NCBI GenBank assembly: GCA_036927565.1
Contig: JAYESD010000004.1
Location: 86,494,942-86,558,941 of the forward strand
Direction: 5' to 3'
DNA: 64,000 nt
Source: Tuctoria greenei
Lineage: Eukaryota; Streptophyta; Magnoliopsida; Poales; Poaceae
Shown here in pieces: positions 1 to 11,722 of the stretch. The position numbers and the translations under genes are program-made. The notes beneath the pieces were generated by a model. The model had not been told where the DNA came from and did not search any database. It saw only the letters and a program-made list of their open reading frames with translations. The stretch's first letter is position 1. Every line of letters begins with the position of its first letter.

Positions 1-1458
1 TTGATTTGTAGATTTCTACGTCACTTATATGCTTTCATATTATGCACCTCATATAGTAACCGAGATCGAGGAGGAGCCGGAGGCCTTGGAGAGTATTCTA
101 CCAGAAGCTAACTTTCCCTCTGACTCGCAACCAGGCAAGCCTCTGTTTGCATTTAAGTGCTATTTCAAAGTTTCTATTTGTATCACTTATGTCTAGGGTG
201 ATTTTGTGCATTATGGCTAAGGTGCTTGTTACTCCACTTGCATGACCCACAAATACCATGGCGTATTGGGTAGGTCTACAGACCGACGATTAGAAAATGC
301 TGTGCTTAAGTTTTAAGGAATCTGGTAGAAGTCGAGTAGTTGGAATCTATTCGCGAGATAGGATTTTATCACACGGGATGGTTTGCTCAAAGAATGGATT
401 ATGAATATGAATTTGAGACCGAACAGCGGGATAGGATGCAGAAAGACATGGTCTCACGTGCGTAGCCCTGCTTGTGTCGCGTGAGGACCGATCCGTGTGC
501 GGCCCTACTGGACAAGTTTGAACTGTACCGAATGCATACTGGCTATATGGAAACAAGGAGACTGATGTAATTGGTTAACCTAGGTGTCGAGGCTTACCCT
601 ACCATTTTATAGGAGTGGAATGAGGGTAGAAAGGTGTAAATCTGTCGGTGGGCATAGAGATGCTCCGCACGGGGACCTCCTGCCCGTTACGGAAGGACCG
701 GTTCAGCATTTAGGTTTCCTTTGAAAGGTTGCTACATACAACATAATATTGATGTGTGATTCACTCCACTTCCGAAATGGGTGTATGTGCCATGTTATCC
801 GAGTGTCTACTGATTGCGATCACCGTCCTTTGCCAATATTTGAGTACCGCTTGTTCACTGTGCTGTGACGTAGTAAATACTGAGGAAGCCATGAGAATAC
901 GATGTATTGAATTGTAATTGTTTTGTAACTATGATTGCTATCAAATATGCTCACTAAAGTTACTGTTATTTAACATGTAAGCTGTTGTTAATAACTTGAA
1001 AATTAAGGATCAACATGTAGGTGAGTCATTTACTGCTATATCTATTCCTATGTTTAGTATCTCTGCATGTAGAGTTCCATATTTAAGTGAGACGGTTAAG
1101 TCTTGCTTTGCTATATTAAGTTGTTTGTAGGTGAGATGTATGAGAAGGACCCGAAGATGAGGCAATGCCCCCATTGGGGTATTACCGCCGAGTGGGAGCC
1201 CTGCACGTCGCCATGAATTATTGTGTGCTGCTATTGTGTAGTGTCCCCGGGCTGGATGACTGCACTTTTGCATAGATAGGCTGAGAGTTTATCTATGAAT
1301 ATTACTTCCGCTGTATATTAAGTATTGTAAAAGACTTCCGCTGTTTCAATAAATAAAACTTTGTATTTTATTGTATTTTTTTCATGTGTGCTGTTCGGTG
1401 CCGCATCGCACAGCACCACCCTCTGCGATTCCTGGAATGTGTTGACCCGGTCCTCACG
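1..1458 (+). repeat. Gypsy-1 5' LTR, 3' portion
   Basis: The stretch ends directly before a primer binding site and has no long ORF. The inner end (ctcacg just before the PBS) looks like a decayed ctcaca terminus. Only the downstream part of the LTR is in the window. I found no overlap with the 3' LTR piece at 9061-10827, which holds the upstream part, so the two LTRs cannot be aligned to date the element. Confidence 0.7.
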
Positions 1459-1460
1459 GT

Positions 1461-1474
1461 TTGGTATTAGAGCC
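1461..1474 (+). other. Primer binding site (tRNA-Met) of Gypsy-1
   Basis: The sequence ttggtattagagcc matches the usual plant PBS complementary to initiator tRNA-Met (TGGTATCAGAGC) with one C-to-T change. It marks the LTR/internal boundary. Confidence 0.85.
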
Positions 1475-2962
1475 GCATTGGGAATAGCACGCTTGAAAAG
1501 AGTCTATTTTGAAAACTTAGGAGTAGTTGAGTGAGGATTAGTTACTATGCCCACATAAGGTCTATTATAGTATTAGTTACTTAAGGTGGCAAGCTAACTT
1601 ATGTGTTATTATATTCTGTAACCACGCTCCGACGTCAGGTAAGAGTTAAGGTACACCACCGCAAGCGGATCAATTGCGGTAAGCGCACCATGCGAGAGGT
1701 AGCATGTGATTGTTTCCGTGGCTTGGCACGGAAATGTCAATATGAGTCTGTGAAACTTTCCATGTTTCTGGGAACATATGACATGCGGTACCCCAGCATG
1801 CTATAAAATTAGTGGGAGCCCTCATCAGGTGGGACATAAAGCACTATGCTAAGACGTGGGACCCCGTCGGGTGGTAGAAAACCCGGTCATGTACCTCGAG
1901 ACGTGGCTTAGCTCGGAGTGGCCCGTATAGAATGATACCGGACGAATGTTTTGACTTTCAGATATATTATTGTGACATGATCGCCCGTGCGGGCTGTGCT
2001 GTACCACACCATATGATTGATCTATCATTTGTGTGTAGTTTCAGGACACTAACCACGCTTTAAGTAGCTCAAGTTGAAAACGTTTGCGAGTGAACGTCAT
2101 TAGTGCCACCGTTGAGACGTATGTCGGAATACCGGCTTAGGATTTTATTTGTTGAGGGCATAGTACCGGCGTTGCATTCGAGTTTCATCAGACACGTCGA
2201 CAGAGATATCTGTGCTGGTGGTGTGACTCAAAGTTTGAATTTGTAATCTCTGGTTTGGAGCGTGCTGGTCAGATTTACAATTAATCGTGTCGTCACTGCG
2301 ATAAGCGGACATATGATTTGTGAACTTGAGGAAGTCCTCCACAAGTTTCATTTTAAGCTCCAAGGAAGATTTCAATATTTAAACTTGAAAAATTCATTTG
2401 AACTTAAATTGCCTAGTTCCTCATTTAAACTGTGAACTGGACAGAAAATTGACTAAGTCTGGAATAGAATAACTTTCTGTATAATTCACCCTCAATGTCA
2501 AACACACATGGTTGGAAAGTTTAAAGAGTCTTATAAAACTCTTATGTTCAACTCCAGATCAGAACCCCCCTTTAAACTAATGAAAAATTCAAATTTCCAA
2601 ACTCTGTTAAATCTGGACAGAGACTGGACAGTTCTGTATCCTGTCACTGTCTTGATCATATCTCTTTGTAGAATCGACAAATGACTTCATATAAGGCATT
2701 TCTGTAATCCAGAGGATGTATACAACAATGTTATAATTTATTATTTTCGCATATATTGATGTTTAGTATCTGGAAAAATGTGGACAAAATCGGCCCTAAA
2801 CAAAGGAGGTGCTGTCAAAAATTTTCCAGAAAAAAATGTCAACTTGCAAAAATCATATCTCCTCATAAAGGAATGATATGGAGACCAATAAATACATTAT
2901 GGAAATCTATGTGAGTGTTCTACAACTTTGTAGTTGAACTCAAGTCCTGAATGTTCCTTTAG
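1475..2962 (+). other. Untranslated leader of Gypsy-1
   Basis: AT-rich stretch with only short spurious ORFs, lying between the primer binding site and the first coding remnants. I see no promoter, RNA gene or nested element with readable ends. Confidence 0.5.
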
Positions 2963-4115
2963 ATGGATGAAAATTTTGAATTTATCCAGACTGGTCAGAA
3001 TGAACAGAAACTGAGACAGAATTCCAGTGTTATGTTTCATTTGGCATTTGGAATTCACTTTCATAATTCAATTATCACATCCATGATCTGTTTATCAACA
3101 AAGTTTTTTGAATTTGAGTATTTGACTCATTCAAGTACTTCTTTTATGGATGACCGATGTGATGCTGTTGCCAGATGGATGGGTGTTCTTCACGTGCACC
3201 AACCGTCCGGGCTTCCCGATCATGCCGCAGGAAGTGCTACAACAGTTTGGATTCCTCGAAATGCCAGGCTATTAGGGGTCAAGAGACAGTCGACAGAGGC
3301 GTACTGTCATGTACCGTCCAGGTTGACATCCCTGCTAGTCCGCGTTTTTATAGATGAGCTCCTTTTTGGGTCACTATCCAGGGAGCTCGTTTGGAGGACA
3401 CATGGGCCATTGCAGCGGGCGAAGCGCTTATGAAGCTTTGCGAGCTTCATCAAGATACCATGGCTGGGACACAATTTTCTCTTCTCCCGGTTCGTGGTGT
3501 GGCTGGTCTTGAGTGGCAACGTCATATGGTTGCGGCATATCAACCATATGGCGACACAACCTCGACAATACTTTGGACTTATGCCGCTGCATCCAGCATG
3601 GTGGTTCTTACACAAGGTGCAATCCTTTAGGAGCAGGTAGAAGCCTTGGGGTAAGTGATTGAACGGGGTAACACTCTTGATTACATCAATGAGAACCTAC
3701 ATTCGTTCCTGGCTCCAACAAATCACCGGCTGAATCAATGCGAGAACCAACTGCATCGCACTCGCACTGGACTGCGAAAAGCTCGTGCCGAACTGAGACA
3801 AACCCGCAAGGATCTGCGCAGAAAACCCGTTGTGAATTGCAAGCGAGTCAACTGGTGGTGCAGCAACAGCAAGAGCAGCTGTTGGTAATCACCAAGGAAC
3901 GAGATGAAGCCATCGAAGAAGCTCAGAATTGGGAATACGAGGCATGCCAACATCAGGAGGACTTGTGGGAGACTGAGGCACAATTGCCGCACCCAGTGAT
4001 GTATCCACCGGCGGATGCCATGCCGCTGAATATGGGCAAGCAGGTGCTCTCAGGTTTTGAGGAGGAAGAAGATCCTGAGATATTCGAGTACGTCGATGAG
4101 AATGCATCAGATTAA
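2963..4115 (+). pseudogene. Broken extra ORF between PBS and gag of Gypsy-1
   Basis: Several overlapping frames together read as one decayed protein on the element's sense strand. An N-terminal part contains VARWMGVLHVHQP and PASPRFY. A middle part contains GTQFSLLPVRG. The C-terminal part, about 3655-4115, is rich in Arg, Gln, Glu and Lys (LRKARAELRQTRKDLRR, then QQQQEQLLVITKERDEA) and is a predicted coiled coil ending in an acidic tail. At least two frameshifts separate the parts. Similar hypothetical proteins occur next to Tekay-type retroelements in grasses, as far as I recall. The function is unknown and it is not gag. It may instead be a captured host fragment, but its position inside the element and its matching orientation favour an element-borne gene. 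Confidence 0.5.
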
Positions 4116-4477
4116 GATAGGGCAGCACTACTGCCATCACGGGGCAATGTATAGTTAGTGGTTGCTCGTGTTTATTTTGTAGCCATGTTTGTATCGTATT
4201 ATAAATAGTAGTGGGTTTGTAGGAGGTGAGAAGGTGTGTATGACGACTCATGGAGACCAAGTATAGTTGCGATGCACTTCCGTAGTGGTAGTCTGTCCTT
4301 TTGGAGTTCAATACTATAAACTTGGTAATGAGATAATATATGTTGTATAAAGTTTGTACTTTATCAATATATGTGAATGTTATGCCATTATCACATTGTC
4401 AATACTCGCACTACTATGGTATAGAATGGATGAAGAAAACAAACATATTGCTGATTTTTAAATCATGTGGATGGAGA
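4116..4477 (+). other. Noncoding spacer before Gypsy-1 gag
   Basis: About 360 bases between the extra ORF remnant and the gag start. It is AT-rich and no feature is recognised. Confidence 0.4.
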
Positions 4478-5650
4478 ATGGTGCGTACACGTTCTATGCC
4501 CAAGATAGGAGGCTCTAGCTGGGGTCGTGAGGATGAATCTCCCACCCGGGAGCAAACCACGACACCAGCAGCAGGCTCCTCCACCACCACCACCGGAACC
4601 TCCACAGACTCTCGCGGAGATTCTGGCCGAAGTACTCGGCTCGCGCGATGAGCAAACCAAGTTGCTGCGTATGTTGGTGCAAAATTCATCCCGTCAAGGG
4701 GGGCGACAAGACAATGGGCAACATCAGCCCCAATAGACATCATATTCGGATTTCTTGGCGACGCATCCACCGGTCTTCCCGGAGGCCGAGGAGCTTCTGG
4801 AGGCGGACAACTTTATCCGCACACTCGAGGCAAAGTTCGGTCTGCTATGATGCACCAAACAACAGAAAGCGTTGTTCGCAGCGCAACGGGTTCAGCGATC
4901 TGCCGGTGCTTGGTGGGCGAACTACATCGCGTCACTACTGGCAGGTCATGCGGTCACATGGACTGAATTCAGGGAGGCGTTCCGCGCCTACCATATACCT
5001 CGCGGTATAATGAAGAGGAAGCTTCAGGAATTTTTGGAGCTGAAGCAAGGCGGGAGGAGTGCTCATGAATACTCCTGTGCATTCAATCACTTGGCGCAGT
5101 ACGCGCCAGAGTATGTGGGAATAGAGTACAAGAAGCGAGATCCGGAGTTTGAACCCCAAGATGAAACTTCAGCTCACACAATGCAATCGCGGCACCTTCA
5201 ATGACATCGTCAATACCGCAATTGTACAAGAGGATGCTCCTGCGAGCTCGTTTCTAACAAGAGGAAATGGAGCGCGCCATCAAGCAGCAGCAGAGGTGGG
5301 CCACAAAAGTACCGTGTGGTGTATCGCTCACAATCCGGTCAGCGATGGCAGCCACCGGCACGACCGCAGCAACTCCGCGGTCATTCTTTCAACACACCGA
5401 GTTTCCGACCACCATTTCCACAGCAGCAGCAAAGGATGGTCCCCCGTGCGTATCCACCTCCACCACGTGCACCAGGATTCCGTCCACAGCTTGGAGGGAA
5501 CCCGACACAATACATGTGCTACGCGTGTGGCCGTGTCAGGCATTTTTTAAGGGACTGCCCCGAACAGCGACAAGGCGGCGCGCAAGCACCATATCGGGGT
5601 GCAGCTCAGCCCCGCAACCAGCCCAAGAAACCAACATCAAAACCCGGCAA
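4478..5650 (+). pseudogene. gag: Gypsy-1 gag remnant
   Basis: The structural polyprotein of a Ty3/gypsy element, which would form the cytoplasmic particle. The likely start is the ATG at 4478 (MVRTRSMPKIGG), a common start for this lineage. A proline/glutamine-rich N-terminus follows, then the capsid core with GAWWANY near 4905 and FREAFRAYHIP near 4970, and a zinc knuckle CX2CX4HX4C (CYACGRVRHFLRDC) near 5518-5559. It is broken by a frameshift near 4530, in-frame stops near 4735 and 4850, and frame changes near 5150 and 5270. It would not give a working gag. Confidence 0.8.
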
Positions 5651-8600
5651 CGTCCACCACCTAGCTATCGAAGACGTGCCGGAAGGCGAACCCGTCTTTG
5701 CGGGTACGTTTTCTCTACCCAAAAATCCCGTAGTCATATTATTTGACTCCGGTGCCACCCATAATTTCATAAGCCAATCATATATCATCAAATACCAATT
5801 ATCTATCATTCCCACCAAATATCCATATTTGATTTGTTCTGCGGGTGGGAATGTAGCAACTGATAGGATGGTCTATAGAGCACCACTTAAGTTGGGTGGA
5901 AATCTATATCTGACTTCTCTAATTATATTAGAGAGTCAGAAGCTTGACATCATCTTAGAAATGTCGTGGCTACACTATCATGGTGCTGTTCTTGACATTG
6001 TTCCATGTGTGGTCCATTTAAATTCTCCACGATATGAACCACACACTCTCATTCTCGACCACCTTATCAAAGAAATTCAAACCACGTACAACAAGGAAAC
6101 CACAAAGCTTAAAGACATCCTTGTGGTCCGTGAATATCAGGACGTGTTTCTCAACTACCTTTCGGGTATGCCACCAGATAGGGACATCATGTTCAAGATT
6201 GAACTTATTCCGGGAACCAAACCTATTTCTCGAAGGCCGTATAAGATGGTACCAAATGAGTTGGCAGAATTAAAGGAGCAATTGAATGACCTGCTGGACA
6301 AAGGTCTCATCCGCCCAAGTTCATCACCTTCGGGCTGGTCCGCATTATTTGTAAAGAAGAAGGACAAGACGTTACGTCTATGTGTGGACTATCGTCCGCT
6401 CAACGCCGTGACGATTAAGAACAAGTATCCACTACCGTGCATCGATATCTTATTCGACCAATAAGTGGGTGCTAAAGTATTATCGAAGATGGATCTTCGG
6501 TCCGGATATCATCAAATAAGAATCCGACCAGAGGATATACCGAAGATGGCATTCTCGACGAGATACAGGCTCTATGAATATCTTGTCATGTCGTTCGGAC
6601 TTACCAACGCGCAGGCTCACTTCATGTATTTGATGAATTCAGTATTCATGCCGGAGTTGGATAAGTTTGTCTTGGTCTTCATTGATGATATTCTGGTTTA
6701 TTCTAAATCGGAAGAAGAACACACCAAACACTTGCATATCGTTCTCCAACGATTGCGAGATCACAAGCTTTATGCAAAATTCAGCAAGTGTGAGTTTTAG
6801 ATTAGCCAAGTGTCATTTCTTGGTCACATTATTTCAGCGGAGGGTATCGCTGTTGATCCAAGCAGAATTGTGCAAGTGCTGAAATGGAAGTCTCCAACGT
6901 TTGTACATGAAGTTCGCAGCTTTCTCAGATTAGCAGGATATTATTGGAGGTTCATTCCGAGCTTCTCAAAAATCGCTAAACCAATGACAGAGCTGATGAA
7001 AAAGGGGACTAAACATATTTGGAGCAAGGCATGTGAGGATGCATTTCAAGCAATTGTGAAACATCTCACAACAGCCCCAGTGCTAGCTCAGCCGGACACG
7101 ACTAAATTTTTCGACGTTTATTGTGATGCGTCTGGCATTGGTCTCGGCTGCGTGTTAATGCAAGAAGGCCGCGTGATCACGTATGGATCACGGCAGCTCC
7201 GAAATCATGAGCAGTATTATCCAACTCATGACCTTGAGCTCGCTGCCGTGGTGCCCGCTTTGAAAATGTGGAGGCATTATTTACTTGGAAATCTAGTGCA
7301 CCTCTACACCGATCACAAGGGCCTGAAATATATTTTCACTCAGAAGGAGTTGAATATGCAATAGCGAAGATGGTTAGAGCTGATCAAAGATTATGAGATT
7401 GAAATTCACTACCATCCCGGCAAGGTGAATGTGGTTGCCGATGTGCTAAGCTGCAAGTCTCACGTCAATAATCTGTCCATTACCCCGATGGAAGAGGACG
7501 AGCCGAGTTTATACTTGGTTCCATATGGAGCATTATATAATCTTGCTCTCATTCCTACCATATGAGAGGAGATTATGGAAGCTCAAAAGAAAGACGTGGG
7601 TATGTCGCACATTTGGAGGAGAATGAGGAATGGAGAAATGAAGTGCTTCCGAAGTGCTGAACATTGTACTCTATGGTTCAAATACCGTATAGTGGTACCC
7701 TGTGACATGGAACTTCGGAAGAAAATCTTGGACGAAGCTCACCTGTCCAAGTATTCTATTCATCCGGACAGCAATAAAATGTATCAAGATCTAAAAATCA
7801 GATTTTGGTGGACACGGATGAAAAGAGAAATTGCAAAGTATGTATCCGAGTGTGATACGTGACGGTGGGTGAAAGCCGACCACATGAAGAAAGCCGGCCA
7901 GCTGCAACCATTGAAAATCCCGGCGTGGAAATGGGAGGACATTAGTATGGATTTCATCGTAGGTTTGCCTCTCACATTACACAAGCATGAATCGATTTGG
8001 GTGATAGTTGATTGACTAACCAAATCAGCTCATTTCATCACTGTACATACGAAGTACATTGCCAAGAAATATGTGGAGTTATATATTGCAAGAGTCATGT
8101 TCTTGCACGGTGTTCCCCGGAAAATTATTTCAGATCGTGGTGCGCTGTTCGTTGCTCGCTTCTGGGAGCAGCTGCACGCATCATTGGGGATGAAACAGAT
8201 CTAAAGCTCGACATATCAATCGCAGACGGATGGTCAAACTGAGTGGGTGAATTAAGTTCTAGAAGATATGCTACGCTCTTGTGCCATCCACCACGGTAAA
8301 AATTGGGATGATCATTTAACGTTGGTGGAGTTCTCATATAACAATGGCTATGAAGCTAGCATCAAGATGGCGCCGTATAAAGCTCTCTACGGCTGGAAAT
8401 GTTGCACACCACTCAACTTGTGTGAATCCGGCGAGCGAGTGATATACGATATTGATCTCGTGAATGAAGCCGAAGAACGAGTGCGAGTGATCCAATCCAA
8501 TCTCAAGGCTGCTCAATCTCGTCAGAAAGCTATGCCGATAAAAGATGTCAACCTCTCCACTTCAACATCGGAGACCCCGTTTATCTCCATGTCTCTCTGA

Positions 8601-8962
8601 TGAAAGGGATTCATCGTTTCGTTGTGAAGGGAAAGCTTGCTCCACGATTCATCGGTCTGTTCGCCGTTATTGAAAAATGCGGACCCGTGGCCTATCGTTT
8701 GGAGTTACCGGCGTCACTCTCTGGAGTTCATAATGTATTCCACATTTCTCAGTTGCGGAAGTGTCTTAAATCCCTAGCTGAAATTGACACCGAAGACATT
8801 GAAGCTCTCCAACTGAATCTCACTTATTTTGAGTATCCGATACGGATTATCGATAAAAAGAATTGCACCACCAGGAACCAGACTTTGTACTTCTACAAAG
8901 TCTTGTCGAGTAACCATACGGCAGAAGAAGCAACAAGGGAAAGCGATGACTACCTCCAATAA
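5651..8962 (+). pseudogene. pol: Gypsy-1 pol remnant (PR-RT-RNH-IN-chromodomain)
   Basis: Enzymatic part of the polyprotein. Visible in order: aspartic protease with DSGATHNF near 5745; reverse transcriptase from about 6180, with SKMDLRSGYHQIR and the catalytic VFIDDILVYS near 6680; RNase H with DVYCDASGIGLGCVLMQ near 7117; integrase with an HHCC zinc finger, DFIVGLP, SDRG and GQTEW; and a C-terminal chromodomain-like segment to 8962. In-frame stops lie at 6462-6464, 6798-6800, 7362-7364 and 7860-7862, with more in the integrase (for example near 8012 and 8202) and a frame change near 8580. The active-site motifs themselves are mostly preserved, so the damage looks random. Confidence 0.88.
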
Positions 8963-9047
8963 AACTATGCGGATTTATTATCATCTCATATCCTGTTATC
9001 TTTTACCTCCATCTCTTTTATTTGTAATCTCGGGACGAGAATCTTTT

Positions 9048-9060
9048 AGGGGAGGGGGGG
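9048..9060 (+). other. Polypurine tract of Gypsy-1
   Basis: A G-rich run (aggggaggggggg) directly before the 3' LTR, following the usual gggacgag...ttt context of gypsy elements. It primes plus-strand DNA synthesis in such elements. Confidence 0.75.
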
Positions 9061-10827
9061 TATAAAAGCCCTAAAATTTAGAGTGCAAAGTTCTGAAAGG
9101 ACAATTTAAAATTTGAATGGGAAAACTAAATCAAAACGGAAACTGAAAAATCAAACCAATTCAAACTTCAATGGAGCGAATTCAAATATTCAAAACTTGC
9201 TCCTGTTCAAACTTTGCCAAAATAAACATCTGAGTTCACCATTAAATTCCATATATTCCAATTAGTCTCTCTGCAAAGTTTCAAAAAATTTTGAAGCTCA
9301 TTTGCTATTTAATTTAGTGGCTCCATTGAACTCCATTCAATTTCAAATTCAAATTTTAATGTCAATTGAAACTTGATAAATTCAAAGATTTGAGTTTAGA
9401 ATCAATTTCTACACCTTCAGTTTAGTCTACCAGAAAATATCTATAATTTTTGGATCAATATAGGTGGGAGAATTAAAGGTCAGAGAAGGGATTAGGATGG
9501 AAAGGTGGGACCCACTGGTCAGTGACTCAAATGCGGTGTTCACGGTCGACACCGCACGGCATGCAAGCCACCGAGCTGCTTGCTTGGTTGCGTCGTGGCA
9601 AGCTCTCCACTCCTCTCCCTGTCTATTTCTACCCCTCCTGGCCGACAGCGTCGAGTTCCTAGCTCTGTTTTGCCTTCCCACGCAGCAGTTTCGCCCCGCC
9701 GTCACCATTGTGCCACCCTCCAGCTCGTCGCTTCGTGCCACCATTCTAGCCATTGTTCCTTCCTGACATAAGAAGCAAAGTAAAGCCTAACCTTCTACTC
9801 TACCTTCTGGTGACAACCGTTCTTTGATTCCTCACTGGGTGGCGTGCTATTTTGAATGTTTGGCGGAGCTCACGGTGAAGCCGCGGGGAACCGCCTCTGT
9901 ATCACCGTCACCATCCCTCCACAAGCAGTGTTGCACCTCGAATCCAACAGCAAGAAGGATTGCCAACACGAGCTCTTTCTCACGGTAACACCCGTGCCTC
10001 CCTTCCTTCAGTATCGAGCAAATGGTTTGAGTTTAACCGAAGCTAGTTCATATCAAGCTTTCTAGGTCATCAATTTAATTTCGTTTCTATGTGCAACGAT
10101 TCTTCAATCAAATTAAAGATTATATTCTATACCTCCTGACACACATCTCTACCAAGAATCAAGAGTAACTATCGAGTAACGGCTGAGTTATTGTGTTTTT
10201 CCCCACCGCCACAAAAAAAATTTGGTTCACCGTCGAACTCGACATGGCCGACTATTCCATCCATTGTTCTCTCCATTTTCATTTTCTCCATGATTTCCAA
10301 AAGCTTCCCAACCATTTTCCATGCTTTTTAGGCTACGGGACAGCAGTTCTGACTTTGCTGAAACCCTACCCGCCACCGCTACCGTCGCACGCCGTCGTAC
10401 GGCCATCGCCGGGCTAAATGGATAGCACTATCGTATTCCTCGACACTCAAAACGTTTGGGTTGAAAATCTCAGCAGGAAAGATGGCCGGGAGAAGGGAGC
10501 CGGCGAGCTCGCCGGTGCAGCGCCGCCGCGGCCGAACCGTGTGTCTGGAGGTTAAGGACGACGGGTGGGTCCCGTATGTCAGCGACTGTTTTCCTTTCCT
10601 CGGATCGGCTGTGGCCTTCGGATCGGGTGTGGCAATGCGGTTTAATCTGTGGCCCTCGGATCAGCATTCATACAATATTTATTTGGAATTATTTGATCAA
10701 GTATGCTAGGACAAATTGAATTTAGAAGTTTGCTTCAAATTCTGGAAATATTTTCCAAAGGAAAGATTTGAATAATCCAACAAGGCCCCACTTCATTTAA
10801 ATGGGCCAATCAGAGCTGGGCCGCACA
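9061..10827 (+). repeat. Gypsy-1 3' LTR, truncated
   Basis: Begins right after the polypurine tract with tataaaagccct, an apparent decay of the normal TG start. It runs through AT-rich and then GC-rich noncoding sequence. LINE-1 sequence begins at about 10828, before the downstream LTR part that is present at window positions 1-1458. The remainder was therefore lost or displaced. Confidence 0.65.
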
Positions 10828-11020
10828 AATCAGGGATTCAATTTGATTCACTTTCCTTCTTGTTGTAGCTCGTGCGTGAAAGAAAGTGATCTCCTTCCCG
10901 TAGCCAATCAACTCTTGATCTTTGGCAGGCCATTATTTCTTCCCTTTCAAAAAGTTCATTAAATTGACATTGAACATCTCTTTCTTTTTTTAGTACGGAA
11001 TCAAAGATATTCATTCTTCT
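10828..11020 (-). mobile_element. LINE-1 fragment A
   Basis: Closely similar to 57527-57726 in LINE-2, with an 8-base deletion. It corresponds to the region upstream of the RT domain. It continues at 21083 after the CACTA-1 insertion. The left end is an abrupt junction with the Gypsy-1 LTR and carries no poly(A) end, so the LINE 3' half is missing here. Confidence 0.85.
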
Positions 11021-11040
11021 CACTACAGAAATCCCGACGA

Positions 11041-11537
11041 TTTGCGACGGTCGGGGCCGTCGCAAATAAGCCAGATGCCGTCGCAAATAAGCTATTTGCG
11101 ACGGCTTTCTTTATTTGCGACGGCCTAAAGCCGTCGCAAATATGGCGTCGCAAATAAGCTTATTTGCGACGTCCACCGTCGCAAATAATCTTATTTGCGA
11201 CGGCTAGGAGAGGCCGTCGCAAGTTATTGCTGCGGGCTGGTGGGCCCCGCGAACTTATTTGCGACGGCCTAGCCGTCGCAATTAAACCTTATTTGCGACG
11301 GCCCGGCCGTCGCAATTAAGGGCCTCTATTTGCGACGGCCAAGCTGTCGCAAATAAGATCAGTGGGCCCTGCCCACGTGTCCTCCTCCGGGACCCACGAG
11401 GCTATTTGCGACGGCCAGGCCGTCGCAATTAACTCTTATTTGCGACGGCGTGGCCGTCGCAAATAACAGTGGTTTAATTGCGACGGCTTGTGCCCTTATT
11501 TGCGACGGTACTGTATAAAAAGCCGCCGCAAATAAGG
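11041..11537. repeat. CACTA-1 subterminal repeat array, TNPA-side end
   Basis: About 12 copies of TTGCGACGG(C) in one orientation and about 12 of the inverse CCGTCGCAA, including a few one-base variants. They are often paired as close inverted repeats, such as tttgcgacggcctagccgtcgcaa. In En/Spm the equivalent short motifs bind the TNPA protein and bring the ends together; that role is inferred here. Confidence 0.9.
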
Positions 11538-11722
11538 TTTTTTATTTTTTTAAAAAACCGAAAATACTACCCGGCTCGATGGCCAGAATCACAACAAACA
11601 CAATATACACAATATACACAATATATACACAGCATACACAAAATCATCACAATCACAAACTAAAATTCTGATACATCTCACATCGTCATCAACAAAGTAA
11701 ATAAAAGGGCTCACTCGCCCAT

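Larger units (their letters stand above)
1..10827 (+). mobile_element. Gypsy-1: decayed Ty3/gypsy element, Tekay/Del-like
   Basis: Order seen: 3' part of a 5' LTR, tRNA-Met primer binding site, long leader with a broken extra ORF, gag, protease, RT, RNase H, integrase, a chromodomain-like C-terminus, polypurine tract, and a truncated 3' LTR. The domain order with integrase after RNase H defines Ty3/gypsy. The C-terminal motif (a TRN motif, then a SNHTEEEA-like stretch) fits the Tekay/Del chromovirus lineage. The left end lies outside the window and the right LTR is cut at about 10827 where LINE-1 sequence starts, so no TSD can be read. Many stops and frameshifts make it non-autonomous. Lineage assignment is by motif memory, not a tree. 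Confidence 0.85.

Noticed and set aside
9427..10709. Short GC-rich ORFs that resemble plant gene exons
   Set aside because: They lie in the Gypsy-1 3' LTR; no intron-exon structure or domain is visible.
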